A stretch of DNA of 27,141 bases from a virus (IMGVR_UViG_3300012954_000057:1-27141); one strand, 5' to 3'; shown: positions 1 through 7,673, numbered from the stretch's first letter. The notes: generated from the letters alone by a model not told the origin. Program-made: numbers and translations.

Positions 1-345
1 CACTTGCCTGTCCATCAAACACTCCTGATTGTGTTGTAAATTTTTCTGTGTGAATATTGTTTAACTTTTTACTAGAACTACCAATATCATGTTGACCATC
101 TGTGTCAGGTTCTAAGTTTGCTGTTACTATAATTTTACCTGAGCCATTTGGATCTAATGTTAAATCCAAGTTGCTTATGACAGTTGATATTGTATTACCT
201 GTTAGGTCAATGTTAGAATCAACAGCACCTTGATCCCATAAGTTTTCAAAGTTAGTGTTAACTTTGGCAAGAGCATCTCTTAGATAATCGCCTGAGCCAT
301 CATCTGCTGTTGTTCCTAAATTTATGATTTGTCTAGTATATGCCA

Positions 346-346
<1 letters not shown>
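1..346 (-). CDS. Tail-fibre/baseplate-like virion protein, partial (runs off left edge)
   Basis: The reading frame starts at an ATG (344-346) and stays open to the left edge, giving about 115 residues. The first residues, MAYTRQIINLGTTADDGSGD, closely match the start of the next gene ([20 protein letters not shown]), and both continue with a segment rich in KVN.NF and then Asn/Thr/Gly/Ser beta-type sequence with DPNGSGKI-like repeats. This N-terminal motif is common in marine T4-like phage virion proteins annotated as tail-fibre or baseplate components, probably an attachment domain. Its ATG overlaps the stop of the upstream gene (TAATG), so the two are translationally coupled. The C-terminal part is outside the window. 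Confidence 0.8.
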
Positions 347-1023
<677 letters not shown>

Positions 1024-1041
1024 CTATATAATATTATAATG

Positions 1042-1049
1042 TATTTATA
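1042..1049 (-). promoter_or_regulatory. T4-type late promoter
   Basis: The minus strand reads TATAAATA, the exact T4-like late promoter octamer, in the 38-base gap before the virion gene that starts at 1014. T4-like phages use this box with a phage-encoded late sigma factor and sliding clamp. No other exact copy in a gene-upstream position was found in the window, in line with the accessory region using TTGACA promoters. Confidence 0.75.
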
Positions 1050-1052
1050 CTT

Positions 1053-1373
1053 TTATACAGCAAATGATTCGCCACAACCACAGGACGCTGTAGCCATAGG
1101 ATTCTTTACAGTAAGGTATGATCCGCCTAATTCAGTTATATAATCAATGGTACTTCCCATAATATACATTTCTGCTATTGGCTCTATTAGTAGTTGCTTT
1201 CCTTCTGTAAGGTCTACTTCTATAAAATCACCCTCTTTTGTGTCCAAGAAATCCCATTCATATTTGAATCCACTACAGCCACCACCTTTAACACTGAACT
1301 TTACATAGTTCTTGTTGTTATTAGTTGTTGCTTCTAGTAAGTAGTTTTTTGCTTTGTCTGTTACTTGTATCAT
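1053..1373 (-). CDS. A-type Fe-S cluster carrier (IscA/HesB/SufA family)
   Basis: This 106-residue protein matches the usual length of A-type carriers, which bind and transfer Fe-S clusters to target proteins. The three ligand cysteines are present: C33 in VKGGGCSGFKYEW, and C98 and C100 in the C-terminal SCGCGESF motif. The ATG at 1371-1373 overlaps the stop of the SufT-like gene by four bases, and a TTG start 12 bases upstream is less likely. It lies next to SufT-like and ferredoxin genes and near a radical SAM gene, so it probably supports maturation of phage or host Fe-S enzymes late in infection. HesB-like genes are known as auxiliary genes in marine phages. Confidence 0.93.
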   Translation of the reverse strand: MIQVTDKAKNYLLEATTNNNKNYVKFSVKGGGCSGFKYEWDFLDTKEGDFIEVDLTEGKQLLIEPIAEMYIMGSTIDYITELGGSYLTVKNPMATASCGCGESFAV

Positions 1374-1780
1374 CTCGGGTTCCAATTATCGTAATCAGGC
1401 TCAGGAGCACTGAAAAAGCCTAAGTCCATTTGTGCCAATTCGCTGGCATACTCAGGCGTAAATGTAGGAGTAAACGTCATCTCTACTGTAACTGTATTTA
1501 CTCCTTCTGCGGCCTCAATGGCCTCTTTTACCCATATAGGCATTTCTCCTGCTACAGGGCAAAATGGAGATGTAAGTGTTAGTTTACATTTTACACTATC
1601 ATCTTCTAATATATCTAATTCGTATATTAATCCTAGATCAAATATGTTAATACTAATCTCAGGATCGTATACCTTCCTAAGATTTGCTATGATTTCATCT
1701 AGCATTTTAGGGTTTTGTTTAGTTGTTTTAAATTCGAATGTTCCGTCTTTACTCGGATACCTATTATAAATTTGAGTCAT
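1370..1780 (-). CDS. SufT/PaaD-type Fe-S assembly factor (MIP18, DUF59)
   Basis: A MIP18-family protein of 136 residues. The family signature VYDPEISINIFDLGLIYEL is at about residues 37-55, followed by a strand and the conserved cysteine C74 in LTSPFCPVAGEMP. Family members (SufT, PaaD, eukaryotic CIA2) help to insert Fe-S clusters into client proteins. The C-terminal tail (about 110-136) is acidic and aromatic and not part of the core domain. The gene overlaps the A-type carrier by four bases and follows the ferredoxin gene with a one-base gap, so the three form a single Fe-S cassette. Confidence 0.9.
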   Translation of the reverse strand: MTQIYNRYPSKDGTFEFKTTKQNPKMLDEIIANLRKVYDPEISINIFDLGLIYELDILEDDSVKCKLTLTSPFCPVAGEMPIWVKEAIEAAEGVNTVTVEMTFTPTFTPEYASELAQMDLGFFSAPEPDYDNWNPR

Positions 1781-1781
1781 G

Positions 1782-2093
1782 TTAATTAATGTGTGGTACC
1801 TTTATTTTTAGACTGTTATCAGGAACACCGTCTAGGTCACACTGACAGCCAAGTCTACTGTTATCTTGTTTATTGAAAGTGTATGCCAATTGATCTTCTT
1901 CCTCTTCATTTGGTGTTATTGGATACCCTTTTTCTATCTGTATATGACAGGTGGCACATATACATGATCCTCCACAGTCGCCCCAAGGCTCTCCTCTAAA
2001 GTGATCGTACAGTGCCACCATAATATTATCAGAGTCGCTATACTCAACATCAAATTCTCTTCCGCTTCGTGTAGTAACTCTAAACTTTTTCAT
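1782..2093 (-). CDS. 2Fe-2S ferredoxin, adrenodoxin type
   Basis: A 103-residue ferredoxin fold with the adrenodoxin-type ligand pattern C40-X5-C46-X2-C49 (GDCGGSCICATCHIQ) and the fourth ligand C83 in SRLGCQC. The additional C44 and C85 are extra. The protein is acidic in the middle (NEEEEDQ, about 62-67), as in electron-transfer ferredoxins. It heads the Fe-S cassette. Possible roles are supplying electrons for cluster assembly or reducing the [4Fe-4S] clusters of the radical SAM enzymes in this genome; the second role is inference. Confidence 0.93.
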   Translation of the reverse strand: MKKFRVTTRSGREFDVEYSDSDNIMVALYDHFRGEPWGDCGGSCICATCHIQIEKGYPITPNEEEEDQLAYTFNKQDNSRLGCQCDLDGVPDNSLKIKVPHIN

Positions 2094-2095
2094 GA

Positions 2096-2254
2096 TTAGC
2101 CTTTTTTAATCATACCAGCGATTCCCCAAATGATTGCCGCGTAAGCAACCCATTTAAGAAGACCACCGCCTACTAAAATTAGAATACCAACTGCCAGTAA
2201 AGCACCAGCGTTCCAAGTTGATAATTCTTTTACTCTGTCTTTTAACCAATTCAT
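2096..2254 (-). CDS. Small membrane protein, 52 aa
   Basis: The frame begins at ATG 2252-2254 after a Shine-Dalgarno AAGGAG and encodes MNWLKDRVKELSTW followed by a long hydrophobic stretch (about residues 16-47) that could form two short membrane segments separated by GGGLLKW, ending in MIKKG. Similar small proteins starting NWLKDRxKExSTW occur in T4-like marine phages. Its size, membrane character and position two genes from the peptidoglycan hydrolase make it a holin candidate, which is inference only. Two bases separate it from the ferredoxin gene. Confidence 0.8.
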   Translation of the reverse strand: MNWLKDRVKELSTWNAGALLAVGILILVGGGLLKWVAYAAIIWGIAGMIKKG

Positions 2255-2269
2255 AGTATTATATACTCC

Positions 2270-3502
2270 TTATAATTTTTGGACCTCAAAAACCTGAATG
2301 CTTGATGTGGCTTCTCCACAATTATCAATACAGGCATTCAATTTTGGATTGTTTAGGTCTTTGGTTGTGTTTTTCCAACTATCGTATAGGTCCTTTGTGT
2401 AGAAATCATGAGATAGAATTTCATCAATAGTGTGATGATACAAGTTGTTAAAGTTATCCTCATACTTACTTGTCAATACCTCATATTCCTTACCATGAAA
2501 CAAAGTTGACTCCCACTGTGATCGCCAATCGTTCATGTAATGGTTTAGGTGGCAACAAGGATGAACTAGACCGTTGAACTCAACATTGATCTTTTTCATC
2601 TTCCCCCACCTACACGAAACATAAGTTTTGTCTCTATACTCATTCTCGCTAGAATATTTAGAAACCTTTTCCTGAACATTATCAGACATTATTTGGTTGC
2701 CGACATCGTAAACTAATGATCTTTTTTGTTCTTCTTTGTATTTTAACCTTTTTTCTTGCTTTTTACTTGTTGGTGTTTCAATAACTGCTCTGTTAACTAC
2801 ATCATTATCATTTTGTAAATTTTGTACTACTTTTTGTGCTACCAACTTCTTACCTCTGTTTCCCCTTGCTAGAAACTGAGAGAATCCTAAATCTTTTGCC
2901 ATCTGTCTTGCTGTTTCTGTTTGATGAGCATTGTGTTTAAATTCTAACCACTGCCATGCCGCTCTACCTCCAGCATCTATAAAGGCTTTGGCATTACGAA
3001 TAAGTTTATCAAAGTTAACACCTCTTCTATAAAGTTGGTGTGTTTGGTCATCTATTCCGTCAATACCAAATATAAATCTACTGTGTGGTCTATAGAATTG
3101 TTTTTGATATTCTGCTTGTTGTCTCCACCAGTCTTCGTTGTGTAATCCACCATTGGTTGCTACTTCCCAACCTGTGTGTTCTCCTTTAACTTTAATAAGA
3201 TATTCGGTTAAATTGTTTACATCTGGGTGTAACATAAAGTCTCCCCAGGTTCCATTGTATTCTACTACATTTAATCTTGGTGTAAAATCTTTTGTAAAGA
3301 GATTAGCAAAGGCCTCCATTTTCATGTGGCCTTTACTACCTTGGAAAGGTGCTATGGTAGGGTTGATAGCACCTTCTTCCAAACCTTTTAATTCTGCTTG
3401 TTTCTTATCGACCCACCTATCGCAGGCAGGACACATGGCGTTACAATTTGCTGTAAGTTCTACCTGGACATGGCGTATATTGTCATAATCATATGGATTC
3501 AT
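2270..3502 (-). CDS. Radical SAM protein with C-terminal cysteine (SPASM/twitch-like) region
   Basis: A 410-residue protein. The radical SAM motif CX3CX2C is at C20, C24 and C27 (ELTANCNAMCPACDRW) and would hold the [4Fe-4S] cluster that cleaves SAM. The usual GGEP is replaced by a diverged NGTWGDF stretch, and the barrel continues through FIFGIDGIDD. The C-terminal third has further cysteines (SCRWGK, PCCHLNH, CIDNCGE) typical of an auxiliary-cluster domain. A charged insert rich in Lys/Gln lies at about 230-275. It is a relative of the enzyme at 21273-22277 rather than of the twitch enzymes at 23-27 kb. The start overlaps the hydrolase gene by 14 bases. The substrate is unknown. Confidence 0.88.
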   Translation of the reverse strand: MNPYDYDNIRHVQVELTANCNAMCPACDRWVDKKQAELKGLEEGAINPTIAPFQGSKGHMKMEAFANLFTKDFTPRLNVVEYNGTWGDFMLHPDVNNLTEYLIKVKGEHTGWEVATNGGLHNEDWWRQQAEYQKQFYRPHSRFIFGIDGIDDQTHQLYRRGVNFDKLIRNAKAFIDAGGRAAWQWLEFKHNAHQTETARQMAKDLGFSQFLARGNRGKKLVAQKVVQNLQNDNDVVNRAVIETPTSKKQEKRLKYKEEQKRSLVYDVGNQIMSDNVQEKVSKYSSENEYRDKTYVSCRWGKMKKINVEFNGLVHPCCHLNHYMNDWRSQWESTLFHGKEYEVLTSKYEDNFNNLYHHTIDEILSHDFYTKDLYDSWKNTTKDLNNPKLNACIDNCGEATSSIQVFEVQKL

Positions 3503-4145
3503 TACTGCTCTTGAGAATCCTTGTTATATCTTTTACTTTAGATTTAACAAGATCTACATACTTTTCGTTTGTACTCCATTTGTGGAGTTCTTCTATAAGT
3601 CTATCAATATTCACACTGTGACCTTGTTTGGTTCTTTCTTTACGATAACCTTCGTAAGCATGATGAGTATTTACAGTATATATCATATCCATTACACTAT
3701 CACATTTAGTTTCATATGATTTTACACCCCATTCAGCGTCTGGATTACCCTTGGCTTTTAGTTGTGGTGTATCAGGATCCCATGTTCTAATACCAAATAA
3801 GTTGTTGCCTTCTAAAGCAAATCTGCTTGTACCATAACCAGTTTCAAGTACAGCCATAGCAATAATAATCTCACGTGGTATACGTTTATTAGGTTCTAAA
3901 CTTAGGTTGTGCCATTGAATACATCTGTTGACTTCTGTTACAAATTCGTTGTTGTTACTGTACTCAATGCTTGGTTTTTCTAATCCTAGACTGTTATAGT
4001 CTTTTACCATTTGTGCTGAAGCCTCTGCTTTTAATTCTTCAAGCACCATCCAGTTAGGTTGAAATGTTCCAATACAATAAGATACGACAAGACTCGTAAT
4101 GAATCCCAAACTAATGGCAATCCATCTCTTCACTGATTTTTTCAT
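3489..4145 (-). CDS. Membrane-anchored glucosaminidase (Bax/GH73-like), probable endolysin
   Basis: A 218-residue protein with one N-terminal membrane segment (about residues 8-26) and a GH73/Bax-type glucosaminidase domain. The catalytic glutamate is E101 in AVLETGYGTSRFALEGNNLFGI, a near-consensus motif for this family, which cleaves N-acetylglucosamine linkages in peptidoglycan. The uncleaved-looking hydrophobic N-terminus suggests a signal-anchor (SAR-type) endolysin that reaches the periplasm by the host Sec system. The usual downstream YxS region is represented by GVKSYETKCDSVMDMI. Overlap with the radical SAM gene puts both in one transcript. Confidence 0.85.
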   Translation of the reverse strand: MKKSVKRWIAISLGFITSLVVSYCIGTFQPNWMVLEELKAEASAQMVKDYNSLGLEKPSIEYSNNNEFVTEVNRCIQWHNLSLEPNKRIPREIIIAMAVLETGYGTSRFALEGNNLFGIRTWDPDTPQLKAKGNPDAEWGVKSYETKCDSVMDMIYTVNTHHAYEGYRKERTKQGHSVNIDRLIEELHKWSTNEKYVDLVKSKVKDITRILKSSNESI

Positions 4146-4149
4146 ATGT

Positions 4150-4611
4150 TTAGTTACGCCTCATTTGGGCAATTTCTGTAGCCTGTTTAGATCCGTTCTT
4201 GTCGTCATCATCAGCAAACACAGGAACCATATTTGATTTGTGTAGTGTAGCGATGCCTACAAGTTTACGTTCACCAGTATACTTCATTGCTTCTTTTTTT
4301 GTAGCAGGAGCAAAACTGTATTCACTGTTATGGCTAGGAACATATTGAGTTTGGCGTGTGAAGCCTTCTTGTTTCCAAGATGTTTGAATAACAGTTGGCT
4401 TAGTCTTAGACTTGTAATTGCCATTTACATAATCAATATATTCTTCAAAGGTCATAACGTTATTATGACAACCTAGTTGTTTCATATGTTTGTTATGTTG
4501 CCTCCAGTTTACTTTCAACTTCAATAGTTGATTATCTGTATACTTCTTTTTCTTCTTCTTACGTTTAGAAGTATTCAATGTGGTTAGACCACGTGCCAGA
4601 CTCATTGTCAT
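4150..4611 (-). CDS. Conserved phage protein, basic N-terminus, unknown function
   Basis: A 153-residue protein. It begins MTMSLARGLTTLNTSKRKKKKKK, continues with WRQHNKHMKQLGCHN and FEEYIDYVNG, and ends with GIATLHKSNMVPVFADDDD. This architecture is one I recognise from hypothetical proteins of T4-like marine phages, but no function is known to me. The lysine tract (17-23) could bind nucleic acid. The first ATG is preferred because AAGGA lies six bases before it; it overlaps the stop of the previous gene (ATGA). Confidence 0.8.
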   Translation of the reverse strand: MTMSLARGLTTLNTSKRKKKKKKYTDNQLLKLKVNWRQHNKHMKQLGCHNNVMTFEEYIDYVNGNYKSKTKPTVIQTSWKQEGFTRQTQYVPSHNSEYSFAPATKKEAMKYTGERKLVGIATLHKSNMVPVFADDDDKNGSKQATEIAQMRRN

Positions 4612-4784
4612 GGTAGATCCTTTTTTGTTTGGAGTTCTTCTATTCTACGATTCATCCATTCAGTAACAGTTTGGATTTCCTGAGGCTCCATATCCCAACG
4701 TTCTTGAGGATCGACCCATTCAAGTTCGTTCCTCTCGTTGAGTAGTGTATGGAGCACTGCCCATTCAACGCCGTTAAGCGACAC
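4608..4784 (-). CDS. Small acidic protein, 58 aa, GTG start
   Basis: The frame opens at GTG 4782-4784, seven bases after GGAGG, and encodes a Trp- and Glu-rich helical protein (VEWAVLHTLLNERNELEWVD ... EWMNRRIEELQTKKDLP). It ends with TGA overlapping the ATG of the next gene (ATGA), which supports a real coupled gene. I do not recognise a family. Confidence 0.7.
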   Translation of the reverse strand: MSLNGVEWAVLHTLLNERNELEWVDPQERWDMEPQEIQTVTEWMNRRIEELQTKKDLP

Positions 4785-4794
4785 AGGCTCCTCC

Positions 4795-5238
4795 CTATTT
4801 TACAAATTGAACTGTGTACATTTTACCTTGATATTCAAATGTAAATGTACTGTGAGAATAAGTTGTTCTCTGAGACTCTTTGTATCTAGTCTGCCATTGA
4901 CATTGATCATGAGTAGTCGTAGTCGAACCATTCTCTCTAGATTTTTCATTAGTAATAATTGTACCAATTACTGCTCCAGCGGCCGCTCCGCCATCATCTT
5001 TAGTAATTGCTTTACCTAGAATACCACCAATGATAGCACCCGAAAGTAAATCACCTGTATTAGTACTACCAGGCGTTTTAGTTGTTACCTTCTGGCATAC
5101 TTCTACCTTGTATGGTTCTCTGTCAATAACAGTTTTGAAGTGATCAATAACTTCACCCCTAACTCTTACGTTCTCAGCATTAGCCACACCAGCGAACATC
5201 ATAGTTCCTAGTGCCACTGTTGTTAATAGTTTCTTCAT
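4795..5238 (-). CDS. Secreted glycine-zipper protein
   Basis: A 147-residue protein with a clear signal peptide (MKKLLTTVALGTMMFAGVANA, predicted cut after residue 21) and a glycine-zipper hairpin at about 66-97 (LLSGAIIGGILGKAITK ... GGAAAGAVIGTIITNE). Such 2TM glycine zippers occur in outer-membrane lipoproteins of the SlyB/17-kDa antigen type, and here there is no lipobox. C48 and C113 could form a disulfide. Expected location is periplasm or outer membrane, where it might alter the envelope during infection or help lysis. The Shine-Dalgarno is AAAGGTAGGG. Confidence 0.8.
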   Translation of the reverse strand: MKKLLTTVALGTMMFAGVANAENVRVRGEVIDHFKTVIDREPYKVEVCQKVTTKTPGSTNTGDLLSGAIIGGILGKAITKDDGGAAAGAVIGTIITNEKSRENGSTTTTHDQCQWQTRYKESQRTTYSHSTFTFEYQGKMYTVQFVK

Positions 5239-5252
5239 ATTTCCCTACCTTT

Positions 5253-5423
5253 CTATTTGAGACCTGCTTTTTGTAAAGACAAATCTCGCTCAAGTTGACG
5301 GATCCAAATAGCAGACCATGTCTGTACCCATTCGTTATCCTTGTTAAACTCACGCCAAACTTTTAAGTTCAGCAACCTATCCAATGTGGAAGGTGTACCA
5401 ATTGAATTTCTATACGGACTCAT
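5253..5423 (-). CDS. Small protein, 56 aa, unknown
   Basis: The chosen start (5421-5423) encodes MSPYRNSIGTPSTLDRLLNL and overlaps the end of the previous gene by 14 bases; GGAG is 8-9 bases upstream. A longer in-frame reading would run through the neighbouring gene and is rejected. The protein is Trp-rich (VWREFNKDNEWVQTWSAIWIRQLERD) and probably helical. No family recognised. Confidence 0.65.
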   Translation of the reverse strand: MSPYRNSIGTPSTLDRLLNLKVWREFNKDNEWVQTWSAIWIRQLERDLSLQKAGLK

Positions 5424-5607
5424 ACATAAACTCCATTTCAAATTGATAACCTGGTGCTTGACTTTCAAACTCACGAAGAACATTCTTCTTACGTTGTAGC
5501 AAGTTTTCAAGCGAACTAATAGCCATTCGCTTTTCATCACTAGCACCTTCTTCAAAACAGATTAAAGCATTTTCAAGCACTTCAATATCTTGAACTACAT
5601 CAATCAT
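5410..5607 (-). CDS. Small acidic helical protein, 65 aa, unknown
   Basis: The ATG follows a strong Shine-Dalgarno (TTTGGAGGTTTAA) and the sigma70-like promoter at 5641-5668. The sequence is acidic with heptad-like leucines (VLENALICFEEGASDEKRMA, SLENLLQRKKNVLREFE), suggesting a helical hairpin. It is the first gene of a short leftward unit. No family recognised. Confidence 0.75.
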   Translation of the reverse strand: MIDVVQDIEVLENALICFEEGASDEKRMAISSLENLLQRKKNVLREFESQAPGYQFEMEFMYESV

Positions 5608-5640
5608 TTAAACCTCCAAATTGTTTCAACGTCATATACT

Positions 5641-5668
5641 ATATTAACATATCTACTAGATATGTCAA
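5641..5668 (-). promoter_or_regulatory. Sigma70-like promoter, leftward
   Basis: The minus strand has TTGACA (5663-5668), a 16-base spacer ending in TGT, and TAATAT (5641-5646). It sits immediately after the stop of the gene at 5672 and drives the small genes at 5607-5253. Confidence 0.65.
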
Positions 5669-5671
5669 CCA

Positions 5672-6451
5672 CTATTTTTGGATATTTTTGGCTCTTTGAT
5701 ACCACCAATAATTTGGAGCATCTTCGTCATTTGGAACTGTGCCGTTTTGGAAATACTGCTCCAAATCTCTCCAAGTTTGGTCTTCAAAGTGATCATATTC
5801 CATATAAAGATATTCTTTTGAATCTCTCACTGCTTGATTGAAACTTTCAAATTGTACATCATATTTGAAACCCTCATTGATAAGCAGGCTCCCGCCGTGT
5901 TGCTTTAAGTCTGTAATAGGTTCAGCATCTGGATTATTCTTTACCCACCACGGAGTGTAATTGTCATGATGATTACCCTCACTTCTAAAGAACCCATTCA
6001 AAGGTAAATGATCTAGACCCGATGGCCTGTAGCCTGGAAAAACTTGATCATCAACTATGGCTAAATGGTTTCTAAGTTCTACTAGGTTTATAAAGTAACA
6101 AGAATTAAACAAACGTAAATACCAACCTTGGAATGTTCTATCTAAAACGTGTCCAATGGCCCACCAAAACTTATGTGATGTTTGCTCCATTACTAGTTTT
6201 AATGTTTGTTCTTGTTCTAAAAATATATTACCACTGCTAATTACAATGGCTGTATCATAATCGTTTTTGTGTTTGTAAATGTTTTTCCAAACAAGATGTT
6301 GTCTGTAATCCTCTGCTGGATCAGAATAAACATCACAGTTTGGATACATCTTTTTAGCATTGTCAACTGTGTGTTGATATAATTTTAGAGCCAGTCCTTT
6401 TGAATCTTGTATGTTGTATGGCTGATTGATGAAAATTGCTGTTCGACTCAA
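5672..6451 (-). CDS. Unknown 259-aa protein, TTG start
   Basis: The protein starts with a Rossmann-like strand (SRTAIFINQPY) and has DTAIVISSGNIFLEQ and FWWAIGHVLDR at about 67-105, followed by NGFFRSEGNHHDNY and several Trp/Tyr-rich stretches. The alternation of hydrophobic strands and helices suggests an alpha/beta domain, possibly of nucleotide-sugar or hydrolase type, but no motif is decisive. The start is a TTG that overlaps the stop of the upstream gene (TTGA), and the next ATG is 34 codons in. Its size and style resemble the unknown proteins of the 17-25 kb cluster. Confidence 0.65.
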   Translation of the reverse strand: MSRTAIFINQPYNIQDSKGLALKLYQHTVDNAKKMYPNCDVYSDPAEDYRQHLVWKNIYKHKNDYDTAIVISSGNIFLEQEQTLKLVMEQTSHKFWWAIGHVLDRTFQGWYLRLFNSCYFINLVELRNHLAIVDDQVFPGYRPSGLDHLPLNGFFRSEGNHHDNYTPWWVKNNPDAEPITDLKQHGGSLLINEGFKYDVQFESFNQAVRDSKEYLYMEYDHFEDQTWRDLEQYFQNGTVPNDEDAPNYWWYQRAKNIQK

Positions 6452-6927
6452 TGTATTGTACTCTTCTTTTTTTCTTCTTCTTGTGGTAAAGTCAAAGGTT
6501 CTATCATTCCTCTGCTTTCATAAACGTGCCAAAGTATATCATCATACTCTTCATCTGGCAATACACTTTTATAAATCCTTAGAGCATGGGCCATCAATGG
6601 ACCTGCTACTGTCAAAGCACTTTTCTTTTCTAAATGGAAAGCCACCATCGCTGTCATATCTTGGTAAAACTCTTTCATGTCAAGTTCGCCCTTCAACTCG
6701 CCACGTTCTGAAAAGTCATGGTCTATTGATGTACGAACGTTTAGTTGAGAGTTAACAGGATTAGGTGTTCTAATTTCTTTTGGTTGTTTTGGTTGTTTTG
6801 GTTTATCTGGATCAATATGAGCGGGTCGTTCTTTGGCTAACATTGATTCGGCTACCCTGAGTGCCTTGTTTGCTATCCAAAGTTTTACACGTTCTGAGAT
6901 AGTCTTCTTATTTTCTTTTTTTGACAT
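6448..6927 (-). CDS. Unknown 159-aa charged protein
   Basis: The N-terminus is basic (MSKKENKKTISERVKLWIANKAL), followed by a proline/lysine linker (PDKPKQPKQPKE, about 41-52) and a helical acidic C-terminal domain (MKEFYQDMTAMVAFHLEKKS ... YDDILWHVYESRG). It ends in a Glu/Lys-rich tail. It overlaps the upstream DUF2061-like gene by 20 bases and the downstream gene by four. No family recognised. Confidence 0.7.
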   Translation of the reverse strand: MSKKENKKTISERVKLWIANKALRVAESMLAKERPAHIDPDKPKQPKQPKEIRTPNPVNSQLNVRTSIDHDFSERGELKGELDMKEFYQDMTAMVAFHLEKKSALTVAGPLMAHALRIYKSVLPDEEYDDILWHVYESRGMIEPLTLPQEEEKKKSTIH

Positions 6928-7147
6928 TTCGTGTCCACCATTTATCTAGTAGAAAATACCAAATTGAATTGGCAATTGGTTCAACGATAGCATCTGTCAT
7001 CGCTTCTCGTAAACTCACATCTGCTATCAACATTAAACAAGTTATAGCAATAACAAAGTGACCTAATGTGTAAATTACAGTTCTCGCTAAAGAGCCTTTG
7101 TTTGCTCTCCATATACCTAACATACTATCTGTAAATTCTGTAATCAA
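6908..7147 (-). CDS. DUF2061-like membrane protein
   Basis: A 79-residue protein with two membrane segments: about 25-44 (YTLGHFVIAITCLMLIADVS) and 53-67 (IVEPIANSIWYFLLDKWW). The pattern SLARTVIYTLGHF ... EPIANSIWYFLLDKWW matches DUF2061, a small two-helix membrane family found in bacteria and in T4-like phages with no settled function. It starts at a TTG that shares bases with the upstream stop codon (TTGA), the second such overlap within 700 bases. The tail is basic. Confidence 0.7.
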   Translation of the reverse strand: MITEFTDSMLGIWRANKGSLARTVIYTLGHFVIAITCLMLIADVSLREAMTDAIVEPIANSIWYFLLDKWWTRNVKKRK

Positions 7148-7287
7148 CGTCCTTGTCCTCTATATTTTTTATAACTACGTCTTTTGTTTTTGTTCATTGA
7201 ACTAAAGTTTATTCTACTATGGTTTCTGCCGATTGTCGTCTTCTTCTTAACGTGTTCGATGTTTGATACTCCGACTTGCTTTGCCAT
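7144..7287 (-). CDS. Small basic protein ending in KKYRGQGR, 47 aa
   Basis: The ATG at 7285-7287 follows AAAGGAAAT. The protein is strongly basic (HVKKKTTIGRNHSRINFSS ... KNKRRSYKKYRGQGR). Small proteins with this TxIGxxxxxR...KNKxxRxYKxYRGQGR layout recur in T4-like marine phages; the composition suggests nucleic-acid binding, but function is unknown. It is the first full gene after the structured leader and its promoter. Confidence 0.8.
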   Translation of the reverse strand: MAKQVGVSNIEHVKKKTTIGRNHSRINFSSMNKNKRRSYKKYRGQGR

Positions 7288-7304
7288 ATTTCCTTTCTTT
7301 AGTG

Positions 7305-7445
7305 TACGATAACGGCCCCCTTATATAAGCACCTCAGCACTTCTCCGCCTTACCGTCGACAGTTCCTGCCAGCCTTATCGCTTTTACGATCTGTTCAGCC
7401 CACAAAACATTAGCGAACATCAACTGTCTTAGCCAATACTATATT
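7305..7445 (-). ncRNA. Structured 5' leader with alternative stems; possible 28-codon leader peptide
   Basis: A GC-rich stretch of about 140 bases between the promoter at 7447-7476 and the gene starting at 7287. On the transcript, GACAGTT (7422-7428) pairs perfectly with AACTGTC (7358-7364), enclosing TGTTC/GAACA (7415-7419 with 7392-7396) and ATCG/CGAT (7387-7390 with 7377-7380), a three-way-junction-like fold. An alternative stem pairs CGATAAGGC (7372-7380) with GCCGTTATCG (7307-7316), with one bulged G, and uses bases of the first fold. This is a switch-like layout upstream of the ribosome binding site. A short frame (7420-7334, 28 codons, beginning MFANVLWAEQ) overlaps it but has no good Shine-Dalgarno. 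No known riboswitch class was recognised. Confidence 0.5.
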
Positions 7446-7446
7446 T

Positions 7447-7476
7447 ATTATATAGCCTTATTATCACCTTTGTCAA
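7447..7476 (-). promoter_or_regulatory. Sigma70-like promoter, leftward
   Basis: TTGACA at 7471-7476 with TATATA at 7449-7454 (16-base spacer) or TATAAT at 7447-7452 (18 bases). The -35 overlaps the end of the upstream gene. Just downstream is AATAAATA (7/8 match to the T4 late box), so late expression may also be possible. It drives the structured leader and the genes from 7287 leftward. Confidence 0.65.
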
Positions 7477-7673
7477 GTTTTTTCATACAAAGGTTCTTCG
7501 TTTTTATAAGAAGTACAAGCATACTCAAGAGCCTTCCGAGCCTGCTTGACATTCGAATTTTTTACGTTACGAAGAATAAAACGAATCGCTTTATCCTTAC
7601 TCAACTGAAGTCCAAATACTGCCTCAGTGGCGGCATCATATAAGTCATTTGCTATTTTTGGATCAGTTACCAT
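7473..7673 (-). CDS. Small protein, 66 aa, unknown
   Basis: A helical, mixed-charge protein (DPKIANDLYDAATEAVFGLQ ... NVKQARKALEYACTSYKNEE). It lies four bases downstream of the preceding gene, and the next promoter overlaps its 3' end. No family recognised. Confidence 0.7.
   Translation of the reverse strand: MVTDPKIANDLYDAATEAVFGLQLSKDKAIRFILRNVKNSNVKQARKALEYACTSYKNEEPLYEKT

Noticed and set aside
7300-7445. tRNA or tmRNA gene
   Set aside because: No T-loop GTTCRANTC, no acceptor stem and no CCA end were found; the stems do not form a cloverleaf.
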